64,000 bases of DNA from Elusimicrobiota bacterium (GCA_023249675.1 JAHFCE010000010.1:1-64000); one strand, 5' to 3'. Positions 1-10,921 are shown, counted from the first letter of the stretch. The notes: generated from the sequence alone by a model not told the origin. Made by a program: numbers and translations.

Positions 1-383
1 TTCTGCTCGCTTTCTCCATGTCTCTTAAGCGTGATGGCGGCTACTATTTTTATGTTTTTGCGACCAACAAGGTTGCCGAATTCGAAACATATTCCGTAGG
101 GAAGATACTTATTCGGGATCTCTTGGAGTCGGTCTTCGCAAGACGATTCACACGATTCGACTTTATGGCCGGCGAGGAGCCGTACAAATACGAGTGGACA
201 AAGTGCAGCCAGGGGCGGACATCTTATTACGCGGTTCGTGACACGTTCAAGGGCCGCGCCATCTTGTCTTCCTTCCTGGCCCTTTCCCGGTGCGTGGCGC
301 TACTCAAGCGGCAACGATGGTTGCGTCGCCTACTGTCGTGTTTGCCCGCGGTTAAAGTGGGCGGGATGGGGCGAAAGAGATGA
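1..383 (+). CDS. C-terminal part of a FemAB/BioF2-like GNAT acetyltransferase (5' truncated by window edge)
   Basis: Frame is open upstream of the ATG at 18 to the window edge; C-terminal FDFMAGEEPYKYEW motif typical of CelD/BioF2-like GNATs. Confidence 0.65.
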   Translation, partial: LLAFSMSLKRDGGYYFYVFATNKVAEFETYSVGKILIRDLLESVFARRFTRFDFMAGEEPYKYEWTKCSQGRTSYYAVRDTFKGRAILSSFLALSRCVALLKRQRWLRRLLSCLPAVKVGGMGRKR

Positions 384-1522
384 AGAAGGTGTGCTTTGTC
401 TCAACCATAGACATGCCGGTTAAAACATTCCTGCTGGAGCATCTCCGGGCCATGAGCCATCGTTATGAGGTTGCCGTGGCCGTGAATACCGCAGATGCGA
501 ACTTTTTGGCCGCGTCCGGGCTTAATATTGCCGTATATCCCATCGCGATCGAACGCAAGGTCTCACCTTTGCGCGACTTGAGGGCGCTGGCACAGCTTGT
601 TTCCCTATTCCGCAGGAATCGTTTCGATGTCGTACACTCCATCATGCCCAAGTCGGGGCTATTGTCGATGCTAGCTGCCCGGATTGCGCGCGTACCGCAT
701 CGGATTCATACTTTTACCGGCCAAGTCTGGGCCACGCATCGCGGGCTCGGCAGATGGTTCCTCAGGTGCATGGATTTGGTTCTGGTGGATTGCGCCACCC
801 ATATCCTCGTTGACAGTCGGTCCCAGCGGGAGTTTCTTGTCCGCGAGGGTGTGGTTTCAGCCGAGAAGGCTATTGTTCTGGCCAATGGTTCCGTATGCGG
901 AGTCAATCTCAAACGGTTTCATGCCGACTCTGCGTTAGGAGCCGAGGTGAGGCGCGACCTTGGGATTCCGGCGGGAGATATTGTCTTTATTTTTCTGGGC
1001 CGTCTGAAATTGGATAAAGGCGTACTGGACCTGGCGCGGGCGTTCGCCCGACTCTGCAATAACCGCGCTGACGTGAGTTTGCTCCTGGTCGGTCCTGATG
1101 AAGATTGTTTGCGTCTGAAGATACTCGAGGCATGCGATCTGCATAAAGATAAGGTCTATTTCCAAGGCTATACGGACGCGCCGGAGCGCTACATGACTGC
1201 TGCGGACGCGATTTGCCTTCCTAGCTATCGAGAGGGGTTTGGCATTGCGATCATCGAAGCTGCGGCTGTCGGACTTCCTGCTATTGGCACCAGGATTTAC
1301 GGACTCGCCGACGCCATTGTGGATGGCGTGACGGGCTTCCTGTGTCAACCCAGAGACGTTGACGCTTTGATGTATCTTATGGGTCGTTTCGCCGAAGATC
1401 CCGAACTGCGGAGGTCTCATGGGGAGCGGGCACGGGAGCGCGCGATGCGCGATTTCTCAAGCGAGACTGTGGTGGCGGCCCAGCTCAAATTCTACCGGTC
1501 CCTGCTTCAGGACGGGGATTGA
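380..1522 (+). CDS. Glycosyltransferase family 4
   Basis: ATGA-type overlap with upstream ORF; FLGRLKLDKGVLDLARAF and PSYREGFGIAIIEAAAVGLPAIGTRIYGLADAI motifs (GT-B, GT4). Confidence 0.9.
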   Translation: MKKVCFVSTIDMPVKTFLLEHLRAMSHRYEVAVAVNTADANFLAASGLNIAVYPIAIERKVSPLRDLRALAQLVSLFRRNRFDVVHSIMPKSGLLSMLAARIARVPHRIHTFTGQVWATHRGLGRWFLRCMDLVLVDCATHILVDSRSQREFLVREGVVSAEKAIVLANGSVCGVNLKRFHADSALGAEVRRDLGIPAGDIVFIFLGRLKLDKGVLDLARAFARLCNNRADVSLLLVGPDEDCLRLKILEACDLHKDKVYFQGYTDAPERYMTAADAICLPSYREGFGIAIIEAAAVGLPAIGTRIYGLADAIVDGVTGFLCQPRDVDALMYLMGRFAEDPELRRSHGERARERAMRDFSSETVVAAQLKFYRSLLQDGD

Positions 1523-2466
1523 AGGGGTGGCTTTCGCCAGGCATCTACTGTCCGGCGTAGGCCCTCACGCATGGAGACTTCGTGCGAATATCCCAACTCT
1601 CGTGCGATACGCGCTGTCGCGTAAACGGAGCGGTTTGTCAGGGCGTGCACCCTGGATTCAGTCAGGGGGAACCCGGACAGCCGGCCGACCGTCCGAGCGA
1701 CGCAAAGCGCCGGCGCCAGCGGGAGGCGCAGTTTTGGGTGGGGCCTGCCGAGGCTGTCGGAGATCATCGCGATGAAATCCTCCATCGAGGCATGGTCGGA
1801 GAGGTCGTATATCCGTCCCCGGGCGGCGGGATCATAGCCGCAGAGGAGAAGGGCATCCACGACATTGTCCACGTAAATGTAATTGGCGGCGGCGCCGGGA
1901 GCGCCGATGAAGAAGAAGAGTCCACGGTCGATCATCGCGATCAGTTGGTATAGCGATCGATTGGGCATTCCGGGACCAAAAACAATGGATGGTCTCAGGA
2001 TAGCGTATGAGAAGCCGTTCTCTTCGGCGGCCTCCGTCACCAAGCGGTCCGACTCCACCTTGGTCAGCTCGTATTCGCCTAACGGGTTCAGTGGGGTTTT
2101 TTCGGATACGATCCCTTCTCGGTGCGGGCCATAGGCGCCCACGCTGCTGAGTTGGACCCAACGGCCGATCCGGTGCGCTGCTGCGCCCAGCAGATTCCGT
2201 GTGCCGGTGACATGGACGGCGCGCATGAGTCCGGGGTCGCGGACCTCTCCAGCACAGTGATAGAGGATGTCCGAACCATCGATGAATTCCGTCAGCGAGT
2301 CTGTTCCCGCCGCCAGATCGCCTTGGAATATCCGTACGGATTTCGGGAGGGCGAGCTTTTGGGGCTCCTTCCGGGTCAACACGCGGACCTCATCGCCTTG
2401 GGCGATATGTCTGAGCGCGAGGACTCTCCCGATGAACCCGGAAGCGCCGGTGATGGAGATGATCAT
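1507..2466 (-). CDS. NAD(P)-dependent epimerase/dehydratase (extended SDR)
   Basis: N-terminal MIISITGASGFIGRVLA (GxxGxxG), YELTK-type catalytic motif. Confidence 0.88.
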   Translation of the reverse strand: MIISITGASGFIGRVLALRHIAQGDEVRVLTRKEPQKLALPKSVRIFQGDLAAGTDSLTEFIDGSDILYHCAGEVRDPGLMRAVHVTGTRNLLGAAAHRIGRWVQLSSVGAYGPHREGIVSEKTPLNPLGEYELTKVESDRLVTEAAEENGFSYAILRPSIVFGPGMPNRSLYQLIAMIDRGLFFFIGAPGAAANYIYVDNVVDALLLCGYDPAARGRIYDLSDHASMEDFIAMISDSLGRPHPKLRLPLAPALCVARTVGRLSGFPLTESRVHALTNRSVYATARIARELGYSHEVSMREGLRRTVDAWRKPPLQSPS

Positions 2467-2523
2467 GTGGAGTCAGCATAGCATGCCCAGAATCCGACGT
2501 AAAATGATAAAATCAACGTTTCT

Positions 2524-3921
2524 ATGTTACGGCCTCTTTCGCGTCTCTGGTTTGTCCGGACCTTAATCCCAGCCCTCGGTGATCTTGCAATCCTTTTCGC
2601 CGCGCTCCTAACATCCATAGTCTTGCGGCAGCCCGACCTGTTGCATGAAGGTTTTATACCGCCGTTTGTGCCGCTCTTCGCGATCTTTCTGGCGACCTTC
2701 CATGCGACCGGTCTCTATGAACTGCGCCGAGTGCGTGATTTCGTTTCATTGATCCGCGGTCTTATGGTTTCGGGCACGGCCTGCTGGGTGGTGGGGATGT
2801 GCTATTTCTATTTCCTCTTTCCGTATCTCGCGTTGACGCCGAAGACGCATCTTGTGCTGACTGTGGTCCTGGCGCATATTGCGATGCTGGCCTGGCGTCG
2901 GGCGATCCTAATTTTGACGGACTTTAGTCTGATGCGCCTGCGCCTGCTGGTCCTCGCCAGCGAGGAGCACTTGACGCACCTTCGCCTCAACCAGTCGCTG
3001 CGCTCGGGCGAGGGATTGGATATCGCCGCGTCGTTGGGACCGGATGTGGACCTGGTCGTGGCCGACAGCTCCTGGATTGAGACACACTGGGACGAGTCTC
3101 GGGGCGTTTTTGCGGCGGCGGTCGAGCAGGGGGTGCCGATTGTCAGCCTCGATCGATTCTATGAGTCCATGTTCGGCAAGGTTTCTCCCCTGTATGCGAG
3201 CGATCCCGCCTGGGCGCTGGAGCACATCTTGCCGCACGCCGATGGTCTCTACATTAAGGTTCGGCGTGTCTTCGATTTCGCGGTGGCCATCCTGGGATTG
3301 TTCGTCCTGTCTCCATTGTTTCTTCTGATGGCGGCCTTGATCCGTGTCGTCGATGGCATGCTGCCGATCTACCGTCAGGAGCGTGTCGGCTATTTGGGGA
3401 AGGTCTTCACTCTCTGGAAGTTTCGCACCATGCGCCCAGATGCCGATGCTGCCGGACCCTTTCTGCCATGCAAGGAAGGGTCCGATGAGCGCGTAACGCC
3501 GCTGGGCCGCGTGCTCAGGCGCTTCCGTCTCGATGAGTTTCCGCAGTTGTGGAACGTGGTGCGCGGGGAGATGTCCTTGGTTGGTCCGAGGCCCGAGTGG
3601 GTCAAGGAGGTCGAGATTAACGAGAAGATGGTGCCGAACTACCACCTGCGTCATCTGGTGCCTCCGGGAATCACCGGCTGGGCGCAGGTCTACTACCGCG
3701 CCACTAACGATCCCCAAGATTCTATCGAGAAGCACCACTACGACCTGTACTATCTGAAGAATTTCTCCCCAGCCCTTGACTTGTCCATCTTATTGAAGAC
3801 CATGAAGCGCATCTTCGTCAAGGACACCCGGGTCAAGTCGGTGCTCACGCCCTTCCCGCAGACCGAGGCCCGGGTGAGCCCCCGCCTGGTCGACATTGCG
3901 TCGATCATCAGCCGAAACTGA
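2524..3921 (+). CDS. Exopolysaccharide polyprenyl-phosphate sugar phosphotransferase (initiating transferase, WcaJ/WbaP type)
   Basis: N-terminal hydrophobic segments; C-terminal YRQERVGYLGKVFTLWKFRTM...DEFPQLWNVVRGEMSLVGPRPE bacterial sugar transferase motif. Confidence 0.93.
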   Translation: MLRPLSRLWFVRTLIPALGDLAILFAALLTSIVLRQPDLLHEGFIPPFVPLFAIFLATFHATGLYELRRVRDFVSLIRGLMVSGTACWVVGMCYFYFLFPYLALTPKTHLVLTVVLAHIAMLAWRRAILILTDFSLMRLRLLVLASEEHLTHLRLNQSLRSGEGLDIAASLGPDVDLVVADSSWIETHWDESRGVFAAAVEQGVPIVSLDRFYESMFGKVSPLYASDPAWALEHILPHADGLYIKVRRVFDFAVAILGLFVLSPLFLLMAALIRVVDGMLPIYRQERVGYLGKVFTLWKFRTMRPDADAAGPFLPCKEGSDERVTPLGRVLRRFRLDEFPQLWNVVRGEMSLVGPRPEWVKEVEINEKMVPNYHLRHLVPPGITGWAQVYYRATNDPQDSIEKHHYDLYYLKNFSPALDLSILLKTMKRIFVKDTRVKSVLTPFPQTEARVSPRLVDIASIISRN

Positions 3922-5924
3922 TGTCTCGGGGAATACAATCCGCAGCCGTATTGGGCTTTGAATTGGTCTATGTCGTTGTGCCCGGGATGGCGGCCTACAT
4001 CGCGACCTCGGGACAGTCGAGCCTCTTGTATTCGCTCGTTGTCGGAATACCCATAGGGCTTACTCTCTGCGTCACGATGTTTTTAATTTCAAAAGCTTGG
4101 GCGACCTTGTGGCTATTTAAGATTTATCCCTTTTGTGTGGTTCCCGTTCTGGCGGCCGGATTCCGGCATCGTTGGAAACAGACCCCTTTAATAGTAACGA
4201 CTATGCCCGCCATTCCCGTTCTTTTGGGAATTATTTTCTTCCCCATTTTGATCGCGGCTTGGACCTGCTGGAGCGCTTACACCGAGTTTCCCCTACCTAG
4301 TTTCCAGCCCCAGCAAATCGATTGCAGCCATGACCTCATCTACTTTTTAAGTTTGACCGCCGAGCTCAAGAATCGATGGCCTCCGGAGTTTCCCTATCTC
4401 GCGGGCGAGGCGCTGCATTACCACTTTTTTGCTTATGCTCACATGGCCGCGTTAGCGACCGTCACCAATATCTCGCTCGAGTCTGTCGTCTTGCAGCTAT
4501 CGAGTTTCCCTTTGATGGGTCTTCTGACCCTTCAAATGATCGGTTTGGGTCGGTGGATTGGAGGGACTTGGGCTGCGGGCTTCGCGTCAGCCGGTTGCCT
4601 ATTTTTACTGCAGAACGTTAACCCCGGCCCGCAGCCCGTATCCGCGAGCCAGGCGCTTTTTTCGAACCTCATGACTAGCCCGTCTTTACTACTTGGAACG
4701 ACGTTTTTTATGGCTTTACTGGCTGAGAGCGCAGCCATTTTTCGGGAATGGCTTCCCAAATCCACGAGGCCCCTCATCCCGGACAATAGACATTTGACGT
4801 GGCGCCACGCGCTGGTGTTCATCCTGCTCTTCGCAGGTGTAACGGCGAGCAAAAGCTCTGTGGCACCCGCCATCATAGCGGCCGCGGGGACAATGGGCCT
4901 GCTCCTATGCTTTAGAGGCCGTCGCAGCGAGGGAATCTCCTGCTTGATCTTCGCGGTGGTGGGCGCCGCGACTTTTTTTCTCGGAGTGCGAATCATATTC
5001 CAGGAAGCCGTGCACCGGCTCAAATTCCTGCCTTTTCATGTGATGCACTACTCTTTTCCCTACGAACGCGGCGCGGAATATCTGGCCTCCTTAGGATTGC
5101 ACACTTTTATCTGGCACCTCCTGTCGGGCATCAACTTGATTGTCGCGCTCGTCCTGTGGTTCCTCAAGGATATAGTCGCGATCTGGGCGGGATGGAGGCA
5201 TTTGTCCGGAATGAAACCCGTTTGCGCTTTTTTCATCACGGTAGCCGGGCTCAACACTTTGGCCGGACTACTTCTTATGGAGGGAGGATACGGCGAACTC
5301 TATTTCATACTGCAAGCGGTCATAGTTCTGACTCCCCTTTCAGGGGTAGGTCTGGCGATGCTGTTCCAGCCACCTTGGAAACGCCTGGATAAGATTCTTC
5401 TTGCGGCTGTTTGTCTCTTGTTCTTATTGAGCACGGGCGTACAAACGCATCATTGGGTTCAGAGAGTCCGTAATCTGCGGCAAACAGCTCATTATCAATT
5501 TCCTTCCAAGCATTACATGTTGGATGAACAGCTCTATGCGGCGTTGGCGTGGCTTCGTGAGAATACGCCCAAAGAGGCGGTTGTGCTTTCCAATGTTCCG
5601 ACCATCGCCGACGCTTGCTATTCAGCCGTCAGCGAAAGACGGCAGGTGCTGGAGATGCTCAAAATGAGCACTCGCTGGACGGCGGCTGGGGGACACTGGG
5701 ATTTTGACGGTCCTTACCAAGACCGCCACCGTTTGGTGACCGCCGTATTTGAAGGAGGGGATGCCGGCGCATTGAGAGAAATTGCTCGCCGATTCGGCGC
5801 CGCATACATTTTTGTGGACAAAAAGAACGGGATAAAAAATCACCGCCTTCCTTCGGGAATACAGTTGACGTACCAGAATTCGGCGGCAGCCGTTTACGCC
5901 ATTGAAAATCAAATTCATTTTTAA
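3921..5924 (+). CDS. Large polytopic membrane protein, possibly GT-C type glycosyltransferase
   Basis: 667 aa, many hydrophobic segments; start overlaps preceding stop. Confidence 0.6.
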   Translation: MSRGIQSAAVLGFELVYVVVPGMAAYIATSGQSSLLYSLVVGIPIGLTLCVTMFLISKAWATLWLFKIYPFCVVPVLAAGFRHRWKQTPLIVTTMPAIPVLLGIIFFPILIAAWTCWSAYTEFPLPSFQPQQIDCSHDLIYFLSLTAELKNRWPPEFPYLAGEALHYHFFAYAHMAALATVTNISLESVVLQLSSFPLMGLLTLQMIGLGRWIGGTWAAGFASAGCLFLLQNVNPGPQPVSASQALFSNLMTSPSLLLGTTFFMALLAESAAIFREWLPKSTRPLIPDNRHLTWRHALVFILLFAGVTASKSSVAPAIIAAAGTMGLLLCFRGRRSEGISCLIFAVVGAATFFLGVRIIFQEAVHRLKFLPFHVMHYSFPYERGAEYLASLGLHTFIWHLLSGINLIVALVLWFLKDIVAIWAGWRHLSGMKPVCAFFITVAGLNTLAGLLLMEGGYGELYFILQAVIVLTPLSGVGLAMLFQPPWKRLDKILLAAVCLLFLLSTGVQTHHWVQRVRNLRQTAHYQFPSKHYMLDEQLYAALAWLRENTPKEAVVLSNVPTIADACYSAVSERRQVLEMLKMSTRWTAAGGHWDFDGPYQDRHRLVTAVFEGGDAGALREIARRFGAAYIFVDKKNGIKNHRLPSGIQLTYQNSAAAVYAIENQIHF

Positions 5925-6003
5925 AGGTACAATGTATTTGGTTGCGTAAACCATCCCGTAAGTTTTTTGGGAAAAATCGAAGGAGACTCGGAGGAAAGCA
6001 GTC

Positions 6004-6987
6004 ATGTCCAGGCAGGGAGTTGCTCTCGAAAGGAACCTCGATAATATAAAGGGATTTTGGAAGCATGAGGCGCGGGAGTGGGGCGATGATCCGCGCGTCA
6101 CCATTCGTGACCATTATTTCCGTCTTTTGGAGACCCGCTCCATCACCGAGATCATTCGGGGACGACGAAAAGTTTTGGATATCGCTTGCGGATCGGGATT
6201 CTCAACCTTGTATTTTGGAGAAGTTGTCGATGAAATCACAGGGATGGATTATGTTGATGACATGGTGACATGCGCGCAAAGATTTTTAAGCGATACCGTC
6301 TATTTCAATAAGGTCATGGATCGGTTCGCCTGCAATGAACGCCCCAAATTGCGCGGGAATATTCGTTTCGAGACCGCCGATATCTTGGATATGCCGTATG
6401 CTCCGGGGTCCTTCGATGCCGTCACTACCTCGCGGGCCTTGATCAACCTTCCCAAGTGGGAGCTGCAGGTAAAGGCGATCGATCGGGTCGCCAAGATTCT
6501 CAAGCCCAAAGGAGTCTGGGCCTTGGCTGAAGTCACGCAGCAGGGTCATGAACAAATGGACCGGATTAGACAATCCTTCCAGCTCCCCATCCTGGAGAAG
6601 TACTGGCACAATCTGTACATTGATGAGCCCGGATTCCAATCCGCCGCCAAGAAAGCGGGTCTCGCGGTGCGGCAGATCCAGCGCTTCGAGACCTATCAGT
6701 TTCTGACGAAGGTCATCCACCCGCTCATCGTGGCTCCCCGGGAGCCGAAATTCCTGGATGGCTTCAATAAAGCCGCTCTCACCGTCAGCCGGCTGCACCC
6801 CACCTATCAAAGCGTAGTCAAAATGGGTGTGGATAAATTCTTCCTGGATATTTTTAAGTCTATACTCGCGATCGAGGATCCCGGGAAATTGGATGACTAT
6901 GCCCGCCTTGTTCCAAAAATATTGAAAAAGAATCTCGACTTCACCGGCTGCAGCCACCAGGTGCTTTTTGTATTGAGTCCTCTCTAG
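6004..6987 (+). CDS. Class I SAM-dependent methyltransferase
   Basis: VLDIACGSGFSTLYFG motif I; ADILDMPYAPGSFDAV; SD-like GGAGGA upstream. Confidence 0.85.
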   Translation: MSRQGVALERNLDNIKGFWKHEAREWGDDPRVTIRDHYFRLLETRSITEIIRGRRKVLDIACGSGFSTLYFGEVVDEITGMDYVDDMVTCAQRFLSDTVYFNKVMDRFACNERPKLRGNIRFETADILDMPYAPGSFDAVTTSRALINLPKWELQVKAIDRVAKILKPKGVWALAEVTQQGHEQMDRIRQSFQLPILEKYWHNLYIDEPGFQSAAKKAGLAVRQIQRFETYQFLTKVIHPLIVAPREPKFLDGFNKAALTVSRLHPTYQSVVKMGVDKFFLDIFKSILAIEDPGKLDDYARLVPKILKKNLDFTGCSHQVLFVLSPL

Positions 6988-6992
6988 CGCCC

Positions 6993-8153
6993 ATGCTCAG
7001 CGATTCTCTTCGAGCGCACAGAACTGAGTCTGGGCGAGTCCTCCATGTTCCGTTCGTTGATCTGGCGGCCCAGTACCGGTCCATCGAAGAGGAAATAGGG
7101 GAGGCCTTGCAGGCGGTCCTTGCCGATGGGGATTATATCCTCGGGCGCCAGGTGGACGTTTTTGAGACTGCTTTTGCCCAATTTGTCGGGGTCCGGTATG
7201 CGGTGGGTGCAAGCAGCGGCTTGGATGCCCTCAGGCTGGCCCTCATGGCCTTGGACATTTCCCCTGGGGATGAAGTTATCTTGCCCGCCAACACCTATAT
7301 CGCGACCGCCTTGGCGGTCAGCGCCGTGGGCGCCAAGCCGGTGTTGGTCGATTGCGATCCGCTCACTTACAACATCAAGGCAGAACTCGTGGCGCGGGCC
7401 ATTACCCCGCGCACAAAAGCGATCATTCCTGTCCACTTGACCGGGCAGCCGGCCGACATGGACCAACTTTTGGACTTGGCCGCACGTCGCGGCCTGCCTG
7501 TCATTGAGGATGCCGCCCAGGCTCATGGAGCGTTACACAGGGGACGTCCATGCGGTTCCCTGGGCGCAATGGGATGCTTTAGCTTTTACCCCGGGAAGAA
7601 TCTGGGAGCCTATGGGGACGGCGGAATGGTCACGACCAATGATGCGCGCCTCTGGGAAAGGCTCCGCAGCCTCCGCAACTATGGGCAGCGAGAAAAATAT
7701 GAGCACATCGAGAGGGGCATCAACGCACGCTTAGACACCCTTCAGGCCGCGGTCTTGAACGTTAAATTGCGACGTTTACCGGCGTGGAATCAAGCCCGTC
7801 GGAGCCATGCTGAAAAATACCGGCAACTTCTGGCAGGAGTGGGAGATATTGTTTTCCAAACGCTTCAACCGGATAGCGAGCACGTTTACCACCTTTTCGT
7901 TATAGAAACGGGGCAAAGAGATGCCTTGAGGGATTTTTTGGCTCAGGCGGGCGTTCAAACAGGCGTCCATTATCCAAAGCCGATTCACCTGCAAAAGGCC
8001 TACGTCGATTTGGGTCATAAACACGCGGATTTCCCTCACACGCTGAATTTATCCGGAAGGATGATTTCTCTTCCGATGTATGCAGAGCTTGGAATGGAAC
8101 AAATCCGGCATATTTGTTCCCGCATACGATCCTTTTTTAACACGCCCGCTTGA
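6993..8153 (+). CDS. DegT/DnrJ/EryC1/StrS family sugar aminotransferase
   Basis: VPFVDLAAQYRSI, VIEDAAQAHGA, FSFYPGKNLGAYGDGGM (PLP lysine motif). Confidence 0.93.
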   Translation: MLSDSLRAHRTESGRVLHVPFVDLAAQYRSIEEEIGEALQAVLADGDYILGRQVDVFETAFAQFVGVRYAVGASSGLDALRLALMALDISPGDEVILPANTYIATALAVSAVGAKPVLVDCDPLTYNIKAELVARAITPRTKAIIPVHLTGQPADMDQLLDLAARRGLPVIEDAAQAHGALHRGRPCGSLGAMGCFSFYPGKNLGAYGDGGMVTTNDARLWERLRSLRNYGQREKYEHIERGINARLDTLQAAVLNVKLRRLPAWNQARRSHAEKYRQLLAGVGDIVFQTLQPDSEHVYHLFVIETGQRDALRDFLAQAGVQTGVHYPKPIHLQKAYVDLGHKHADFPHTLNLSGRMISLPMYAELGMEQIRHICSRIRSFFNTPA

Positions 8154-8178
8154 AAGATTCGTCCCGCATAACTGCAGC

Positions 8179-8877
8179 ATGAAACTCCGATCCCTCTGCA
8201 TCAGCATGCCCGTTTATAATGAAGCATTCTCTCTCCCGGACGTGCTCGAGCGCAGCGCGCGCGTTGCCCAAGACTTAGCCGAGTCTTGGGAGATCCTGGT
8301 TGTCGATGATGGGAGTACCGATGAGACCCCGCAGATATTGAAAGCATTTGCCGCTCGAGAGCCCCGTCTCCATGTCCTGACGCACGCCCGGAACCTGGGC
8401 ATAGCGGCAAGCCTGCGGAAGGTCTTCCTCTCGCCCCGCCAAGAGTGGATTTTCTTCATATCCGGAGATGGCCAAATCCCCCCTGAGGAATTATCCAGGC
8501 TGCTGCCGCATACGGAATACTGTGATCTGATCTACGGCTGGCGAAAAAATCGTGCTGATCCGCTACGGCGGCGATTGACCGCTTGGGTGTACAACGTTTT
8601 GATTAGTCTCTGCCTCGGTAGACGCGTTCATGATGTGGACAGCGCAATTCTTTTTCGCCGACCCCTTTTCGACGGCGTTCAACTTCAATCTAGCAGCATT
8701 TTCATCCACACGGAACTGCTGATTGCGGCAATCCGCCGCGGCCTGCGCTATGGCGAAGTTCCCATCAAACACCGGCCTCGCCTGGGAGGACGCGCGGCGG
8801 GAGGGCGCCCCGGCGCGATCATCCACACTATGATGGAACTCATGCTCTATGTATTGAAAAGGAAAAAAACTTTATGA
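8179..8877 (+). CDS. Glycosyltransferase family 2
   Basis: MKLRSLCISMPVYNEAFSLPDVL...ILVVDDGSTDET; start moved to the internal ATG at 8179 because upstream ORF portion overlaps the aminotransferase. Confidence 0.88.
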   Translation: MKLRSLCISMPVYNEAFSLPDVLERSARVAQDLAESWEILVVDDGSTDETPQILKAFAAREPRLHVLTHARNLGIAASLRKVFLSPRQEWIFFISGDGQIPPEELSRLLPHTEYCDLIYGWRKNRADPLRRRLTAWVYNVLISLCLGRRVHDVDSAILFRRPLFDGVQLQSSSIFIHTELLIAAIRRGLRYGEVPIKHRPRLGGRAAGGRPGAIIHTMMELMLYVLKRKKTL

Positions 8878-9890
8878 CCGAAATCCGTCTTGCCATTATT
8901 GGTTTGGGGCAGTGGGGCAAAAACTATGTCCGCCTTTTTTCTCATATCCCAGGCGCCAAGATCGTCCGATGCTGCGACGTTTCTCGGGACCGCTTCGATC
9001 AAATGAGGCCGATGCTTCCCGAACAAGTGGAGTTTGACGCCGATCCCCGATCCATCTTTCAAGATCGCACGATTGACGCGGTCATCCTGGCCAGCCCTTC
9101 CTCGACCCATTACACTTTGGGCTTGGCCGCCCTGAAGTCGGGGAAGGATCTTCTCGTTGAAAAACCTATGGCGTTGGAGCCCCGGCAAGCCGCAGCCATG
9201 GTCAAGGCGGCCCGTCGACTCAAGCGCGTTTTAATGGTTGGGCATACCTTCCTATTTCATCCAGTCATTCGCAAGATGAAGGAATATCTACGCAAGCGCT
9301 ATTTAGGGCGCCCCTATTATTTCCATTCTCAGCGGACCAATCTTGGCCCCATCCGTTCCGACGTCAATACTGTCTTGGATTTGGCTCCCCACGATATCTC
9401 CATTCTTCTCCATCTCTTGGAGTCGATGCCGGAAAAGATCCAAGCGGTCGGAGCCTCTTTTCTCAACAAGGGCATCGAGGATGCAGTCAGCCTAATCCTC
9501 CATTTTCCCAGGGGGATCAAAGCGTTCATTCATGTTTCCTGGCTGGAGCCCCTGAAAATGCGTCGATTGATCGCCGTCGGAGAAAAACGCATGATGCTTT
9601 TTAATGACATGAACGATCATGAGCCTTTGCGCATCTATAATAAATACGTCACGGGCAAGACGAATTACGATGATTTTGCCGAATATAAAACCATCGTTCG
9701 CGATGGAGATGTTCGTATCCCCTATATCCCTGCGGAGGAGCCTCTCCGCAACGAATGCCGCGCCTTTCTTGACGCAGTTCGCGCCAGAAAAGTTCGCTTG
9801 AGCGACGGAGCTTTTGGGCTCCAAGTGGTGCAGGTCCTGCACGCGTGCCAAAAATCGCTGTCTCAGAACGGTCGCCTCGTCTCGGTGTGA
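8874..9890 (+). CDS. Gfo/Idh/MocA family oxidoreductase
   Basis: RLAIIGLGQWGKNYVRLF Rossmann; DLLVEKPMALEPRQAAAM motif. Confidence 0.9.
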   Translation: MTEIRLAIIGLGQWGKNYVRLFSHIPGAKIVRCCDVSRDRFDQMRPMLPEQVEFDADPRSIFQDRTIDAVILASPSSTHYTLGLAALKSGKDLLVEKPMALEPRQAAAMVKAARRLKRVLMVGHTFLFHPVIRKMKEYLRKRYLGRPYYFHSQRTNLGPIRSDVNTVLDLAPHDISILLHLLESMPEKIQAVGASFLNKGIEDAVSLILHFPRGIKAFIHVSWLEPLKMRRLIAVGEKRMMLFNDMNDHEPLRIYNKYVTGKTNYDDFAEYKTIVRDGDVRIPYIPAEEPLRNECRAFLDAVRARKVRLSDGAFGLQVVQVLHACQKSLSQNGRLVSV

Positions 9891-10921
9891 GCGGCGATTT
9901 TTTTGCCTCCATTTATTCCCCGCCCGCCGCGCTGAAGCCTTGGCGGGTGGAGGACCTGGCTGAGGGCTTCGAATGGAGCTTTTTCAGTTATGCGCGCCGT
10001 GCCTTGGCTGAAGGGTTGAGAGCGGCGGGGGTCGGACTCGGGGCACGGGTCCTGCTTCCTGAATTCATTTGTAGGGAGTTGCTCTCCTCGATTGTTGCGG
10101 TCGGGGCCCACCCGGTGTTCTATCCGGTCGGGAAGGACCTTGTCCCGAGCAGTCATCCTTTCCGGTGGCCGGAGGCCTCCGCGGTCGTCGCGGTCGATTA
10201 CTTCGGTTTTCCTCAGGATCTGGAGGCGTTTCGAACCTACTGTGCCAGGACCGGCGCGCTACTAATCGAAGATAATGCGCACGGCTTGTTCAGCCGGGAC
10301 GATCGGGGGGCTCCTCTCGGGACGCGTGCCGACGTGGGTCTCTTCAGTTTGCGCAAGACGCTTCCTATTCCGGATGGAGCAGTTCTCGCTCTTAAGACGG
10401 ATGCAAGGAAATGGAGGCTTGCCCCTCAGTCCTCTTTCAATGAATATACGACCCGGGGTCAGCGCATCAAAAATACGCTCAGGCGACTTTCTGTGACCTT
10501 TGGCGCGCCCCCGGTCTTCCACGCTCTTCAAGTCTTTCGGACGGCACGTGCCTGCATTGATGAGGGCCGTCCTTCAGGCGGCGAGGAGACCGATCTGCCT
10601 GTCCCGGATCTGCCCTGCTCGGTACTGGCGTCGCCGATTACCGCGGCAGACCCTAACTTGGAGGTTCAGCGTCGCCGCGTACTCTACCATCGCATTGAGG
10701 CCCTACTCGCCCCCCATGTTTCCCCGGTGTTCCCGTCGTTGAGAGAGGGCGTCGTGCCTTATGGTTTCGCCTATCGTAGCACGCAGAGCAACGAGGTCGC
10801 GCGCATTCTGTCGCGGGTGTCGCTCGCTTCGCTGTCTTGGCCCAACCTTCCGGAAGCCGTGTCCAGCGCGGCGCCCCGGCATTACCGGGATGTGAGGTTC
10901 GTGCCGTTCCTGTTCATCTAA
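9887..10921 (+). CDS. DegT-like PLP-dependent protein (short, divergent subfamily)
   Basis: LLPEFICRELL, LLIEDNAHGLFSRD, FSLRKTLPIPDGA; GTG start at 9887 gives a GTGA overlap with upstream stop; clear paralogue of the 27435-28460 gene. Confidence 0.75.
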   Translation: MSGDFFASIYSPPAALKPWRVEDLAEGFEWSFFSYARRALAEGLRAAGVGLGARVLLPEFICRELLSSIVAVGAHPVFYPVGKDLVPSSHPFRWPEASAVVAVDYFGFPQDLEAFRTYCARTGALLIEDNAHGLFSRDDRGAPLGTRADVGLFSLRKTLPIPDGAVLALKTDARKWRLAPQSSFNEYTTRGQRIKNTLRRLSVTFGAPPVFHALQVFRTARACIDEGRPSGGEETDLPVPDLPCSVLASPITAADPNLEVQRRRVLYHRIEALLAPHVSPVFPSLREGVVPYGFAYRSTQSNEVARILSRVSLASLSWPNLPEAVSSAAPRHYRDVRFVPFLFI